A DNA stretch of 54,446 nt from Hypsibius dujardini (lineage: Eukaryota; Tardigrada; Eutardigrada; Parachela; Hypsibiidae). The notes under the pieces were generated by a model. That model made no database searches. It worked only from the letters and a program-made list of their open reading frames with translations, and was not told the DNA's origin. The stretch is taken from the NCBI GenBank assembly GCA_001579985.1, contig LRSR01000670.1, positions 1-54,446 of the forward strand. The letters run 5' to 3'. The translations under genes and the position numbers were made by a program. The number at the start of each line of letters is the position of its first letter. Position 1 is the stretch's first letter. Below, piece by piece: positions 45,001 through 54,446 of the stretch.

Positions 45001-47524
45001 TTCAGTTTACTTTTTATTTAATTAAAAACTTAAAGCTGTATAACTAAAAGCATTACTTTAGTTTTATTTTAGTTTTAGTTAATAGTTTAGTTTTGCCGAC
45101 CCTCTTCTAAACTAAAACTCGTAATGGGACAAAATCCCAAAAAAAAAAATTAGTGTTTATGCTGAGCTTCAGTGTACGGCAATTTTACTGACTAAATGCT
45201 AGGTCTGACAGAGGGATGACTAGGAATTAAGGTACCTTGCATTATGTACCGGCAAGTAGAACTGTAGTGGAACGTTAAGTTATGCCAGTTTTGCTCATTA
45301 TTATTAGCCTTTTCGTGACGCCATAACCAGCTATGTAAGCATCCTATTTCTGGCTCAAGTAAGTCCCACTGATTTGGCATCTAAAGCGATTATGAAGTAG
45401 AAACAAAATGCGTGAAAACGATCATATTGAAAGGTTCTGAACGAAACACTCATACGGGACGGACCAGCAAAGCTGCAGGACGGAGCATGGCTCTCTCAGC
45501 AATTCTTAAACCGCGCCTTTCCCCCACCCGTCAAGGGTTTGGCTGATACTTACATCGACAGCACGGGACTGCGACGAACAATTTTAGGAGTTTCTCATTT
45601 TCTTGCCGGAAATGGGTCTGTTCGTGAGGTAAATACGTGTAAAAGATGCTGATGATTAGTTCATCCGAAGGGAACACAGCGGTAGTTAAACATCAAAATA
45701 ATATTAAGCAGTTTATATTAAGTACATTCCCGTCTCTTGCCGAGCAGATTGATGTACATGAACGAAAAGTATTCAAAGCTAACAGGTTATATTTTACTTC
45801 GCTTTATCATAGTCTTTCCTCATGCAATCTCCTGATGCTGGATATACGTTTCGGCAAACGCGTGACTTAGCACTGGAATGGCCCGGAGGAAATTGGCCGC
45901 CTCCGAATGAACCATTTTGTGGATATACCAACAGCAAGGGTGGCTGCCAGACAAGTCTCGGTATGTACCGACAGCGCTAGGCTTTAATCAGGGGGCACAG
46001 GTTCGGTGAGGAGGGGGGAGGGCAGTTTTTGCTCCTGAGTACAATAAAGTTAAAAGGAGGGGGTCAAATATTAATTCCCACCCCCCGGTCTCAGGGGGGG
46101 GGCAACCATGAAGTTTGGTCGATTTTGCCGGCGAAGAAAAATTTCACTCCCCGCAACGACCGCATTTGGTAAAACTTAAAAATACCCCCCCCCCGCCCAG
46201 TAGAGGTTCGTTTAGGGTCAGTACAAGTTGGAGCTATGAGTCCTCGTGATATTGCTAGGGATGGGTAAAGGGCAAAATGTATTTCTTCAAGATTGAACTC
46301 AAACAATTCAGTCTCTTGTGCTAATTTTTGTTAAACTTGTGGGGGTGTGGGAGTCTGAATTCAAGGGACCCCCCCCCCCGAAGTGTGAAAATGTTTTCAA
46401 AAACAGCTATTTCTGCATCAATTTTTCACCATTCTTGAAGATGATGAGTTTAATATGAGCAAGTGAAGCAGAGCGCATGGGGTTAATGCTTGTGACCTTT
46501 TTGGCATATGAATACCAGAATACAAATGGATTGTGAGGACAAAACCAACTAGAACAAATTATTATCTGGCACTATTAACGTTCACGTAAGCGACTACGCT
46601 TACACATGAACTCAATTACGACAAACGTTAAAACGGGAGTAAGACTAATAATGCAAAGGAGTATTTAACACTGCAGAGAATAACGAAGGAGAGAAGAGGT
46701 CCCGTTCCTATAAGTCCATGTTTGAAAGATGTGGTTGATTGATGTATGGCGAAGAGCGTCCGGAGACCTTGAACAACGACACTTGGCGTGGCGACATCTC
46801 TTGCAGTTTTAACCAGATTTATCCTTGCGCATGAATCTTCTCCGTTGTTAACCGCACATTTGCAGTTATTAACAGGCTGCGTATTTTAAACCCGAAAAAA
46901 TCACAAATTTGATTGATAAACTGAAATATTTGAGAATGTTTTGAAATTCCAGAGCTAACCTGAGACCCTCATACCCTCACAAGTTTGAACATGATCAGGA
47001 ACAGAAAGGCAATTTTTGAGTTCAATTTCGAAAAAAAAATCATTTTGCCCCTTTGTCCACCCTTGCTCTACCATGAAGGGTCTTAGTTCCAACTCGTAAT
47101 TATCTTAAACGAGCCTCTATTCCCGAGCATCCCTTCGACTTAATCAGGAGTTGGGAGTTGCTCCAGTCCCCGGACAAAATTCGGGCTACAAGCATTCACA
47201 TGATGAGATTTATTTAAATAATCATTATTTTTGCGTTATTTTTACATTCAAGCCGTGGAAACAACAGCTATAATAGCGAGCGTAGCCATATTGATCTTCT
47301 TAGGCCTCGCTGCGGCTGTCTGGATACGGTAAGTTCACAGATCGAACCCTTGAACGTTTTACTTGTGGCAGCAACGCAGGCTGAACTGTGTGAACACGAA
47401 CATAATGATGGCCGTGTGATTTATTTCCAGGCACAGGCACCGTACAGCACAGTTGCTGCGAGATCGATGGTGGAATCTTCCTAAGCAGACACTGTGTTTG
47501 CCCGCGCAGGCATCTTTTGAATGA
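42090..47524 (+). CDS. Receptor copy F: divergent lineage, fewer introns, one frame break
   Basis: Exons by homology and phase: 42090-42423, 42751-42817 (exons 2+3 fused), 42825-43129, 43408-43451, 43615-43737 (6+7 fused), 44452-44601, 45308-45358, 45434-45628 (10+11 fused), 45813-45960, 47253-47328, 47431-47524. The sum is 1587 nt, or 528 residues. It starts with a hydrophobic signal (M-T-L-F-L-L-K-L-L-H-V-L-L). Exon 12 has E-W-P-G-G-N-W-P-P-P-N and P-F-C-G-Y-T-N-S-K-G-G-C, the clearest natriuretic-receptor signature in the window. After the helix (A-I-I-A-S-V-A-I-L-I-F) comes R-H-R-H-R-T-A-Q-L-L-R-D-R-W-W-N-L, then a stop 15 codons later. The intron 1 donor is AG|gcaagg, a GC-AG intron. Between 42817 and 42825 only 7 nt remain where intron 3 should be, so the frame breaks; this is a mutation, a sequence error, or an internal start at ATG 42826. 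AATAAA at 47587 lies 63 nt after the stop. Confidence 0.75.
43747..44385. mobile_element. piggyBac-like MITE in an intron of copy F
   Basis: Left end TTAACCCGTTAACGCCCGG at 43747; degenerate right end GGGCTTTACCGAGTTAA ending 44385. It shares its interior (GCCAAAAGTATTTTTCC, GACCACTGTCCACTGTA) with the copy at 48461-49110. It lies in the intron between exons 6+7 and 8, read in sense. Confidence 0.65.
46201..47119. mobile_element. Family-1 hairpin MITE in intron 12 of F
   Basis: The left arm (TAGAGGTTCGTTTAGGGTCAGTACA, GGGTAAAGGGCAAAATG) is complemented by the right arm (TTGCCCCTTTGTCCACCC, GAAGGGTCTTAG, TTAAACGAGCCTCTA). The interior is longer than in the intron 8 copies. C-runs and G-runs between 46010 and 46200 belong to a separate degenerate repeat. 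Confidence 0.55.
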
Positions 47525-47703
47525 AAGAGCTGCGGGAACGTCGGCATTGTTTGTTTTGAGTTTTTGTTTTGCTTGTGGAAGAGATCAATAAATTCTACGC
47601 AGACCTCAGGCATCACCTGGTTTCTTTCAAGGGGATTGATTCAGCTGATCCTCCCATTTACAATAGGCTTATCATGGTTTTGATTCAGCTCCTAGGGATT
47701 AAG

Positions 47704-47835
47704 CAGTGCCGGATTGAGGTTGGCCGGGGGAGGGGGTCGGCCAGTCCACTTGAGGAAGGGAGCAAAAACAATTTTACCCCCTTCCCACCCGCCGGAACAC
47801 ATGGGCAAGCTTTAATGTGTAAAACGCCTGCAAAT
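47704..47835. repeat. CAGTGGCG-type interspersed element, copy 5
   Basis: It starts CAGTGCCGGATTGAGGTTGG, then GGGGAGGGGGTCGGCCAGTC and a C-run. The right terminus is not visible. It lies 180 nt after the copy F stop codon. Confidence 0.45.
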
Positions 47836-48002
47836 TAAATAGGCAGAACCTATTTCTAATTCTGTGCCTACAGGCACATAATTTTGCTCCAGAAGTTGTG
47901 CATGTGATCATTCCCCTAAATACAATACTAATTAATTAATCAGGCAGTAGTTTTGATAATAATTTAATAATCAAAAGGTAATTATTAATAATTATTAATA
48001 AT

Positions 48003-48256
48003 TGACCTTTCCGGGAACGGGAGGGAATACCGCCTTGCTGTACCACCGAGCTACGTATGAGGAAGCCATACGAGAGTGCAATCTGCAATATTCCGAACTG
48101 TTTCACTTCACCATGACCTTTCTCCCTGACGGCGATCGGAGCCGCGCTCGGACTAATCCAGAGATGAAAGACTCAAGCATGGATGACTTAGGCGAATGGT
48201 ACTTCAAAAAGCGTCTGAATTGGGACGATGGAGTCTCGATAATTCTCTCTCCTAGT
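48003..48256 (+). pseudogene. Receptor copy G: orphan F-type exon 1 lacking its signal peptide
   Basis: The frame reads L-T-F-P-G-T-G-G-N-T-A-L-L-Y-H-R, then Y-E-E-A-I-R-E-C-N-L-Q-Y and S-M-D-D-L-G-E-W-Y-F, and ends S-I-I-L-S-P before a donor (TCCTA|gtaaga). It is close to exon 1 of F, with mostly conservative changes. It begins abruptly at the F residue corresponding to position 36; upstream is an AT-rich TAATTATTAATAAT run, with no ATG or signal sequence. No exons 2-14 were found before 49.9 kb. An upstream exon joined here cannot be excluded. The donor is canonical GT, unlike the GC donor of F. Confidence 0.65.
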
Positions 48257-48460
48257 AAGATCAGTTAAAGCGAGAGGGGAAAAATGTTCTGACCGAATTA
48301 AAACAGCTCCGCACGATTAGCACTATGGTCGTAGCTCCAAATACTTACCAGTATGGTCATAGCTCTTAATAAGCAAGAAGTCGGACAGAAGAATCTACGG
48401 GCTATTCATTGGGCGCTCTGCCATGCGCGAGCAATTAGCGGCTATGTCATTAAAAAGACC

Positions 48461-49110
48461 TTAACCCGTTAACGTCCACTACCAGATCCGATTTGATTTG
48501 AATGCCAAAAGTATTTTTCCCTGGAATAGTTTCACTCAATTAAGAAAAAAAAAAATTCAATTTTTTTTATGATTTGGGAAAAACTTCGTTTTTTAGCTTG
48601 ACCACTGTCCATTGTAAAGATAAGAATAATTTTTTTGCTGAAAAGTGTGTCAGGTGGGGATTGGCACTTTTTTGAGCATTCAACCAATTAATCAATCATC
48701 AGTTTTTCGTAGGAATCAATTTTGGTCGTTTTTCAGCAAAAATTTGGTGACTTGTTCTGACCAATGGTCATCATCTGACCGTTCATCCGATCCAAACAAA
48801 CTTTTTTTTAAGTCAGCAAGCTATAATCAATCTGATAAACACAAAAGAGTTCGTATTTTTATCATCTTTAGCATTTTGTTGGCAGTCGGCGACCTCAGCG
48901 ACCCAAAAATAGACAAAACTGGCGGACTTTGACTATTTTTGTCGGACATTGGTCATTCAACAAACGTGAAACTAATGATCTTTAATTTCGGAACAACAGT
49001 TGAAATCTCAAAAACAGTTGAGTTTGCTAAAATCGATTGAACGCTCTGCGAATGAAAAATCAAAGGTCGCTCTGTCGACATTTGTACGCCATTGGACGTT
49101 AACGGGTTAA
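48461..49110. mobile_element. piggyBac-like MITE with perfect 18-bp termini
   Basis: 650 bp, starting TTAACCCGTTAACGTCCA and ending TGGACGTTAACGGGTTAA, exact reverse complements including the TTAA targets. It is the best preserved copy of the family (others at 30665-31249, 43747-44385 and a 3' end at 12616). It contains no transposase, so it would need a piggyBac-type enzyme supplied in trans. Confidence 0.8.
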
Positions 49111-49434
49111 AATGTAGCCGCGAGTGACAAATCTTTGAAAAGAGTTAGAAATTTTAGTGAAATTATAACTCTATACGATGGATCAGGTACTTTTCCCAAA
49201 TCGGTCATTGGATCATTTGGTTAAGTGATCTGGTCTTTCAACGTTTGCATTATTCCTGGACTGGTTCCTGGACTGCGATTGAAATAGTTCAATAACCGAT
49301 TTCAATAAGGCCTTCGGAAGGGACGAATCAGTTTTCATGTCGCAAATAAGTGAAATAGTTTTTAAAGATTTCACCGATCGCGGTAACATCTTACGAGTAG
49401 TTGTATTAAACGAATTTCGTTTGATTTATTATTT

Positions 49435-49885
49435 TTTTAACTTTTGCGATAGATACTCAAATTTTTAACACCCAAAACTTAGTTATAGTTTACCTCATGT
49501 ATCGAGATAGAAATGATTAAAAACCATCGCAGATTTGTCATTTTGGGACGGGATGAACTTGGGTCACCCTGTTTCTTTCAATTTAGACACTGTTGACAAA
49601 AACGCTTCTTTTTGGGTTCAACGAACCTCCCTACTTATCGAAACTGTCCAAAACGCAATAAATCTAGCGAAATTCGTTTAAAAGTTTTTTAAAAGAATGT
49701 CCCGATGAGTGAAGAGGACTTGGTGATGTCATGTGACTTTATTTGAAAAAATAGAAAAGGCAAAAGTTTGCAAATCGGTCATAATTTGATAATAAATAAT
49801 GACTGGAGCTGCGAATTTATATTCCGTACCAACATTTTCGGCAACTTCTCATGAATTTCGGACCAAAACAAAGCGCCTGGTTCTT
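49435..49885 (-). mobile_element. Family-2 MITE, reversed partial copy
   Basis: The reverse complement matches the left two thirds of the intron 12 element of C and D (GCTTTGTTTTGGTCCGAAATTCATGA; GCAAACTTTTGCC; AATAAATCTAGCG). It sits just downstream of the terminal exon of the minus-strand gene, so that gene's 3' end may use sequence within it: TTTATT at 49739-49744 gives AATAAA on the minus strand, 169 nt past the stop. Confidence 0.5.
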
Positions 49886-49912
49886 CTTAAGGCAAAGAAA
49901 ACTTAATCACTA

Positions 49913-51693
49913 CTACAGCTTCAAGGGTATGCTCATGCGAAGCTGGCCGTCCCGCACGAAAACTCCAACAGGTTCGAAGACATTCTTCAACGAATCCAAA
50001 ATCTCATCGTACGTCTCGTGAAGAGGCTACAATCAGACAAATCTCCCGATGATGCTTCCTGCACCAACCTTTATACAGACAATTGAACATAGACACTCAC
50101 CCCTTTATACGGCTCAAACATCTTGGTAAAGATCAGAAGAGTTTGCCCAGCCTCGCTCAAGGCTTTATCCCGAGCCGATTCTGCTTGATTTCGCAGGGCT
50201 TTTTCCATGGCGGCGAAGGCTGCCGACACCGGCACCTGCGTTAACAAAACATCGTTATACTCCTGCCTCTGCATCAGAGCTGCGCCGCTAAAGTCTCCAC
50301 CGCTAAAACCGCTAAACTCGCTAATGGTAAATTTTGTTAATCTATAAATCGTTGTTAGTCGGAAAAAGTGTTTTTTTTTATTAATGTAGAAATAGGCAGA
50401 CTTTTCAAAGCGCCATCTTGGGTGTTTTTCGCGAACATCAATAGTGATCTGCTAGATTACCAGTGCTGCGTCAAGCGAAAGGCATCTGAAATGGATTTAT
50501 AGACTAACAAAATTTACCATTAGCCGGTTCAGCGACGAAGCTCTGCTCTGCCTTTATCTCTGCGTTAACGATGATTTAAGGAAACCTGACTGAGTTACCT
50601 CAATGATTTTGATGGCGGATGCGACTGCATCAGCCACAAATCCGGGCCCATCGAAAATGACACTGTCAGGAAGTCCCAGAAGACCACGAGCCTAAATTAT
50701 TCACCACCAATTCAGCAAGAAGTAATATTAAAATATTCTACAAATAAGACACACTTAAAAGACAAATTACATTTTTGGCTCAAGTTTACCTTCACGTTAG
50801 TTTTCTCTTCTGTCAGAGCGGATGCTGCAACAAGAGTCCACTGGAACGTTTCCGCCGTGTCAAGTGCAGCTTTCTGCGTGACTTCTGCCTCGTTTAGGAG
50901 CACTGTTAATTCAACGAAGTTACGTATGAATCGTACGTACGATAAGGTTACAGATAAAAGTTTCAAGGCAAACAAACCTGATAGCGTGTTGCTGATTTCC
51001 CGTAGAGTGTCTCCGACGACCAGTTCGAGGTTGATTTTGCTGTATGGACTGTTGTCTGCAGTCAAGGAAATTAAGAGATTTTTACAGTGCATTTTAACAG
51101 AGGGTCAAATTTAAACACGCAAAATCCTCGGCAGTGTAAATGTCAAAAAGGAAGAAACGTTTAACTGACTTTCTAAGTTGGAAACGGCTTCGCCCAAACT
51201 TGATTGGACCTTAGCCGTGATTTCTTGATAGCGCAACAGCTGGGCGTTAAATTCATCAAATCGACTGTTCGCTTGTTGTTCGATTAAATCCTGGAATTCC
51301 TGAACCGCAGCTTTAGTTTCACTGACAAAGAAAAAGGGAAGAATGTTTAACATCCTTTTTTTTGAGGCGTGACTTTTTTGCGAGCAAATTTCTCTCACCG
51401 AAGTGTTCGAGGAAAAACATCCTTCGATATTTGAGACTCGAGGATGGAAAACGTGTCTTTGAGGAGCTGGGTTACATCTGGAAGCACACAAAATGCCTAA
51501 AAATCATGTTACTGATAAAACAATTTGCAGAATCATTAAAATCCAATCCAATCCGTCGCTTTCTTTAGTTGCTGGACCTGTCTAACGCGATTTCTCAGCA
51601 CATACCCTGATCTGCGTTTGGCACTGGATCGTACTCGGTGGCGAAGGTGCCCACGACGAATCCCATCAAGAGGAATATCACAGAGCTTTCCAT
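49913..51693 (-). CDS. Secreted alpha-helical protein of unknown function
   Basis: Eight minus-strand exons: 51693-51606, 51477-51399, 51321-51170, 51055-50978, 50902-50790, 50691-50599, 50235-50101, 50026-49913. All junctions are GT-AG with matching phases, giving 852 nt and 283 residues. The N-terminus is a signal peptide (M-E-S-S-V-I-F-L-L-M-G-F-V-V-G-T-F-A), predicted cut before T-E-Y-D-P. The mature chain is rich in Ala, Glu, Leu, Gln and Lys with heptad-like stretches (L-I-E-Q-Q-A-N-S-R-F-D-E-F; M-E-K-A-L-R-N-Q-A-E-S-A-R-D-K-A), one N-N-S site, and no Cys after the signal. It ends S-I-P-L-K-L. This suggests a secreted helical-bundle or amphipathic protein, like apolipoproteins in style only. 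I do not recognise the family. Conserved phases and absence of stops over eight exons make it a real gene. Confidence 0.78.
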
Positions 51694-54446
51694 GGCAGTC
51701 GAATAGTTTTTCAGTCTAAACTCGCACCGACTTAACGGTGGAAAATATCTCTTCGCATCTGAACAATTCTAAAACATGGCAGTCTCCTATGACTGGTGAT
51801 CACGTCGCTTCCAATTTGTTTTCGCACATGAAGGTCGCTCGAGAATCGCGATAAGGCGGTACACGAAGCTCCTTCTGATAGTTTGATAACGAGTTCTCAC
51901 ATGGGAAAATCAACTAAAAGCTACCCTCCAGCTTATCCTCACTTACGATTAACCGATGTGATGACATAGCTCTATCATGTCAACTTATGTGTTGGTCTGA
52001 TTTTCTGGCTGTCTGTTTTCCCATTGCGCTCAGTGTACTCAATTCACATGAGGGATTTTAGTACCTTACATGTAAGACTGTGCTGCCGCCTGACGAGACG
52101 CCGAGTTGTCTTTTATCTTGCGAGCATTTTCAGACGGGGAACCCAGAGTGTTTCCGCTGTATATTTTTATAGAGTTGTGAATGAATGAGATGAACAAGAT
52201 TAACAAGTGCACCTGCACAATTCCAGAATGATTTACGGATGACGAAAACCGGACCGAGCCGTTCATCCCAACCGCTTCCGTCGGTTCCACTGATCTGATT
52301 CGTAAGAGCTAGTTCGTAACCGGTTCGACTTGATTTATTGATTGATCGACAAATTCGTTTGTAATTCATCCGTTTCTACATTGCGGAACGAAAGTATTGC
52401 GACACTTAATTGGTTGTTGTTATAAACCTTGTAACGAACGTGCTGCTTTACTGCTGACCTTTCTTTTACGGCTAGAGTTAATGCAAGTTGTCTAAAATTG
52501 GTTCGTAACTTTTATCGAACCTTTTCTGCAATGGAACTGGTTTAAGGGAAAAATCGAGCCAGAACCGAAACCGGAATCGTATTTGGAACCGGTTGTCATC
52601 TTCCAGTACTTCAAGAAACAATTAAAAAATAAATTATGAGATGAGATATGAGATCCCATTTTTGTTGTAGGCGTGCAGAGCGATCTGCAAACAAAAAAAA
52701 AGAAAATCCCAAATGAAGTGTGAGCTTCACGTACAGAGAAGGCAAGAGCAATTTTTTGTAAGCCGTTGCATCCAGTCAATGTGGCAGATCCCGAGCTGCC
52801 AGACAGCAACAACAACAAAACAGGAACACAAATCCTCTAATGTCTGATGATACAAGTACTCACATGATTCAATAACAGACTAATTTGTCGCATTTCGCAC
52901 TAAATGAAGCGATATTCATGCATGTTTAAGAGAACAAAAAACAACAGTTTAACTTTTTCAACGCCAGGCGACGCAAGACAAGTCTGAATTGAATTCCAAG
53001 ACATGCGGTCCGCACGCTGAACTAATCTCCCGCGTCAGTTGAAAAACTTTCAAGAGAACTGGGAAAAATTCAAGGTGGAACCATGGGGGGGGGGGCTTAT
53101 GGGTGTCTCGCACGAGGCGGGAAAGTTTCGAAAATATAACCTGTATTTTAGGCTTAATTGTGGCGGAAAGACAGGCTGGGCGAATCTAGCTTAGAACCAG
53201 GCTGATTTCAGCACTTTTCAGGTTTTTCAGTGTCCAGACTGAAACCTAGTCTGAGAATTATCAGTAGAGATTCTATGCCGGCTGTTACATAGTACAGTAT
53301 AGACCATCTGTCTGAGCCTCGATCGGGAGCGAGGGAAGGTGACTGTAACTCCCGGAGCTCCTTCCAGTGACATTTATTAAAATCAGCTTCTTGGTACACT
53401 CAATAGGTCGTGTTTAGAGGTCGCCTTGAGGATTTCCGGCAGCCTTCCCGCTTAACGGTACTTAATGGGGACGCTGAGGCTCTCATAATTGAATTGACTC
53501 AAAATTTCAGCCTCGCCCCGTCAAGTCTACAAGCCCGGAAACTTGTTTGAATACATGTCCCTGTAGGCTGTGAAATTTGATTATCGTATCAAAGCTATTT
53601 ATTCCCCACCAAACACCGAAAAAATTATGCACAAGACGCACTCGCTTCCGCTCTCGTTCTTCGTAGTCTCCGGAATGACTGAAGAAGGCAGGAAGCGCGG
53701 GAGAGGCGCCTGTCAACATAAAGCACACGAGCAGATCATAAATTGGCGGTGTAGTCATACGGTCTGTACGGTCATGTGAGCGACCCAAGTGTTCCGCTCC
53801 GTCTGGAGAGCTACTGCGCGGGCTTATTTGAAGTAGTACTTATAAACCGATCGGGTAAATACGCAATAAGCCCCCTTTTTCCAAGCGCAAAATTACGCGC
53901 CGCAGCGGTTTCTCTCTCTCTCTCTCTGTTCATCCTCCTACGTGGGATATAGTCTTACGTACGTTAGATGAAAATTCAATGACATTTCCTGTTGCTGCCG
54001 GTGATGGTTGTCCACTTTGTCTAGAGCATAATTACCTGAATGTCTGTAACTCTTTTGTGTGAAAACATTGATGCCTGAAACTGTTTTATCTAATTGTGGC
54101 GTAACCTGATCCGGAGAACGCCTGTTCGAGCGCATGAGCAAGCAACACACAATTATGTTTTACGTTAGCCCCTAGCCATTTTCTCGGCCCAAGCGGTGCT
54201 CCCTTTGTAGAGCCCCGGAAATGATTCCCCATCCGTTTTCACGCATCCTTCAACACGGTCGCCTTTCAGTTGGTGAGAGCTGAATTTTTTACCGACTCAT
54301 CCAATTTATATAAAATCAATACATAGACACAGGGCCATGGTATTGTCGACTACGTGAACTGCATGCAGATTGGTTGGGATAAGCCGGGATAATCCCTCTG
54401 AATTTTGACACACACACCATTTCGTCCCCGTTTCGCTTCTGCGTGT
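51694..54446. other. Right flank, no supportable gene
   Basis: The first few hundred bases probably hold the promoter and 5' leader of the minus-strand secreted protein, but no element stands out. Between 52240 and 52600 GAACCGGTT-type motifs recur on both strands, possibly ends of a decayed transposon. A (CT)n microsatellite lies at 53910-53927. The open frames of 60 to 108 codons here lack recognisable domains and splice support. Confidence 0.5.
53910..53927. repeat. CT dinucleotide microsatellite
   Basis: An uninterrupted run of about 9 CT units. A shorter one, of six units, lies at about 1148-1160 in pseudogene A just before the exon 5 acceptor, where it serves as a pyrimidine tract. Confidence 0.75.

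Noticed and set aside
53507-53788. Minus-strand 93-codon frame in the right flank
   Set aside because: No recognisable motif, signal or splice structure; consistent with chance.

Overview
The window is animal nuclear DNA. It holds multi-exon genes with GT-AG introns, secreted and membrane proteins, a dense load of small DNA transposons, and decayed retroelements. The phylum cannot be fixed from sequence alone; an ecdysozoan-type invertebrate is a guess. I see no rRNA, tRNA, CRISPR or prokaryotic operon structure.

The main content, about 0.3 to 48.3 kb on the plus strand, is a tandem family of receptors related to natriuretic-peptide and guanylyl-cyclase receptors. Each intact member has a signal peptide, an ANF_receptor (type-1 periplasmic-binding-like) ectodomain, the membrane-proximal CG(Y/F)...C signature of that superfamily, one membrane helix, and a cytoplasmic tail of only about 30 to 60 residues. 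No kinase-homology or cyclase domain lies behind any copy, so the architecture is that of the clearance receptor NPR-C. I rebuilt exons by comparing paralogues. Copy B (5865-9574, 14 exons, 527 aa) and copy C (15285-20889, 14 exons, 552 aa) are fully open. Copy D (22268-26562) has exons 6-14 intact but no exons 1-5. Copy E (31886-38752) has all 14 exons, but a solo LTR sits 2 nt before the exon 12 donor. Copy F (42090-47524) is a divergent lineage with three fewer introns and one apparent frame break. Copy G (48003-48256) is an orphan F-type first exon. Copy A (322-2267) is a pseudogene made of C-type exons 3-5 and B-type exons 12-14. Eight consecutive internal exons have identical lengths in B and C despite strong divergence, and every tail carries a WW dipeptide where receptor cyclases begin their juxtamembrane segment.

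Other parts: 2.95-4.9 kb holds broken C2H2 zinc-finger exons. The span 9.7-12.5 kb is a decayed element with a tyrosine-recombinase-like fragment on the minus strand. The span 26.6-31.2 kb is gene-poor and includes a 10-bp-period minisatellite. The span 38.8-42 kb is a transposon graveyard with a second solo LTR and a nested insertion. At 49.9-51.7 kb on the minus strand there is an intact 8-exon gene for a secreted helical protein of 283 aa that I do not recognise. The last 2.7 kb shows no supportable gene.

Mobile DNA includes a hAT-type MITE with an 8-bp target duplication and an ACGCGG-rich core, TTAA-flanked piggyBac-like MITEs, two families of long-inverted-repeat MITEs shared between paralogous introns, and a dispersed CAGTGGCGGATTGAGG repeat. 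The C and E units share flanking sequence, so part of the cluster arose by segmental duplication.
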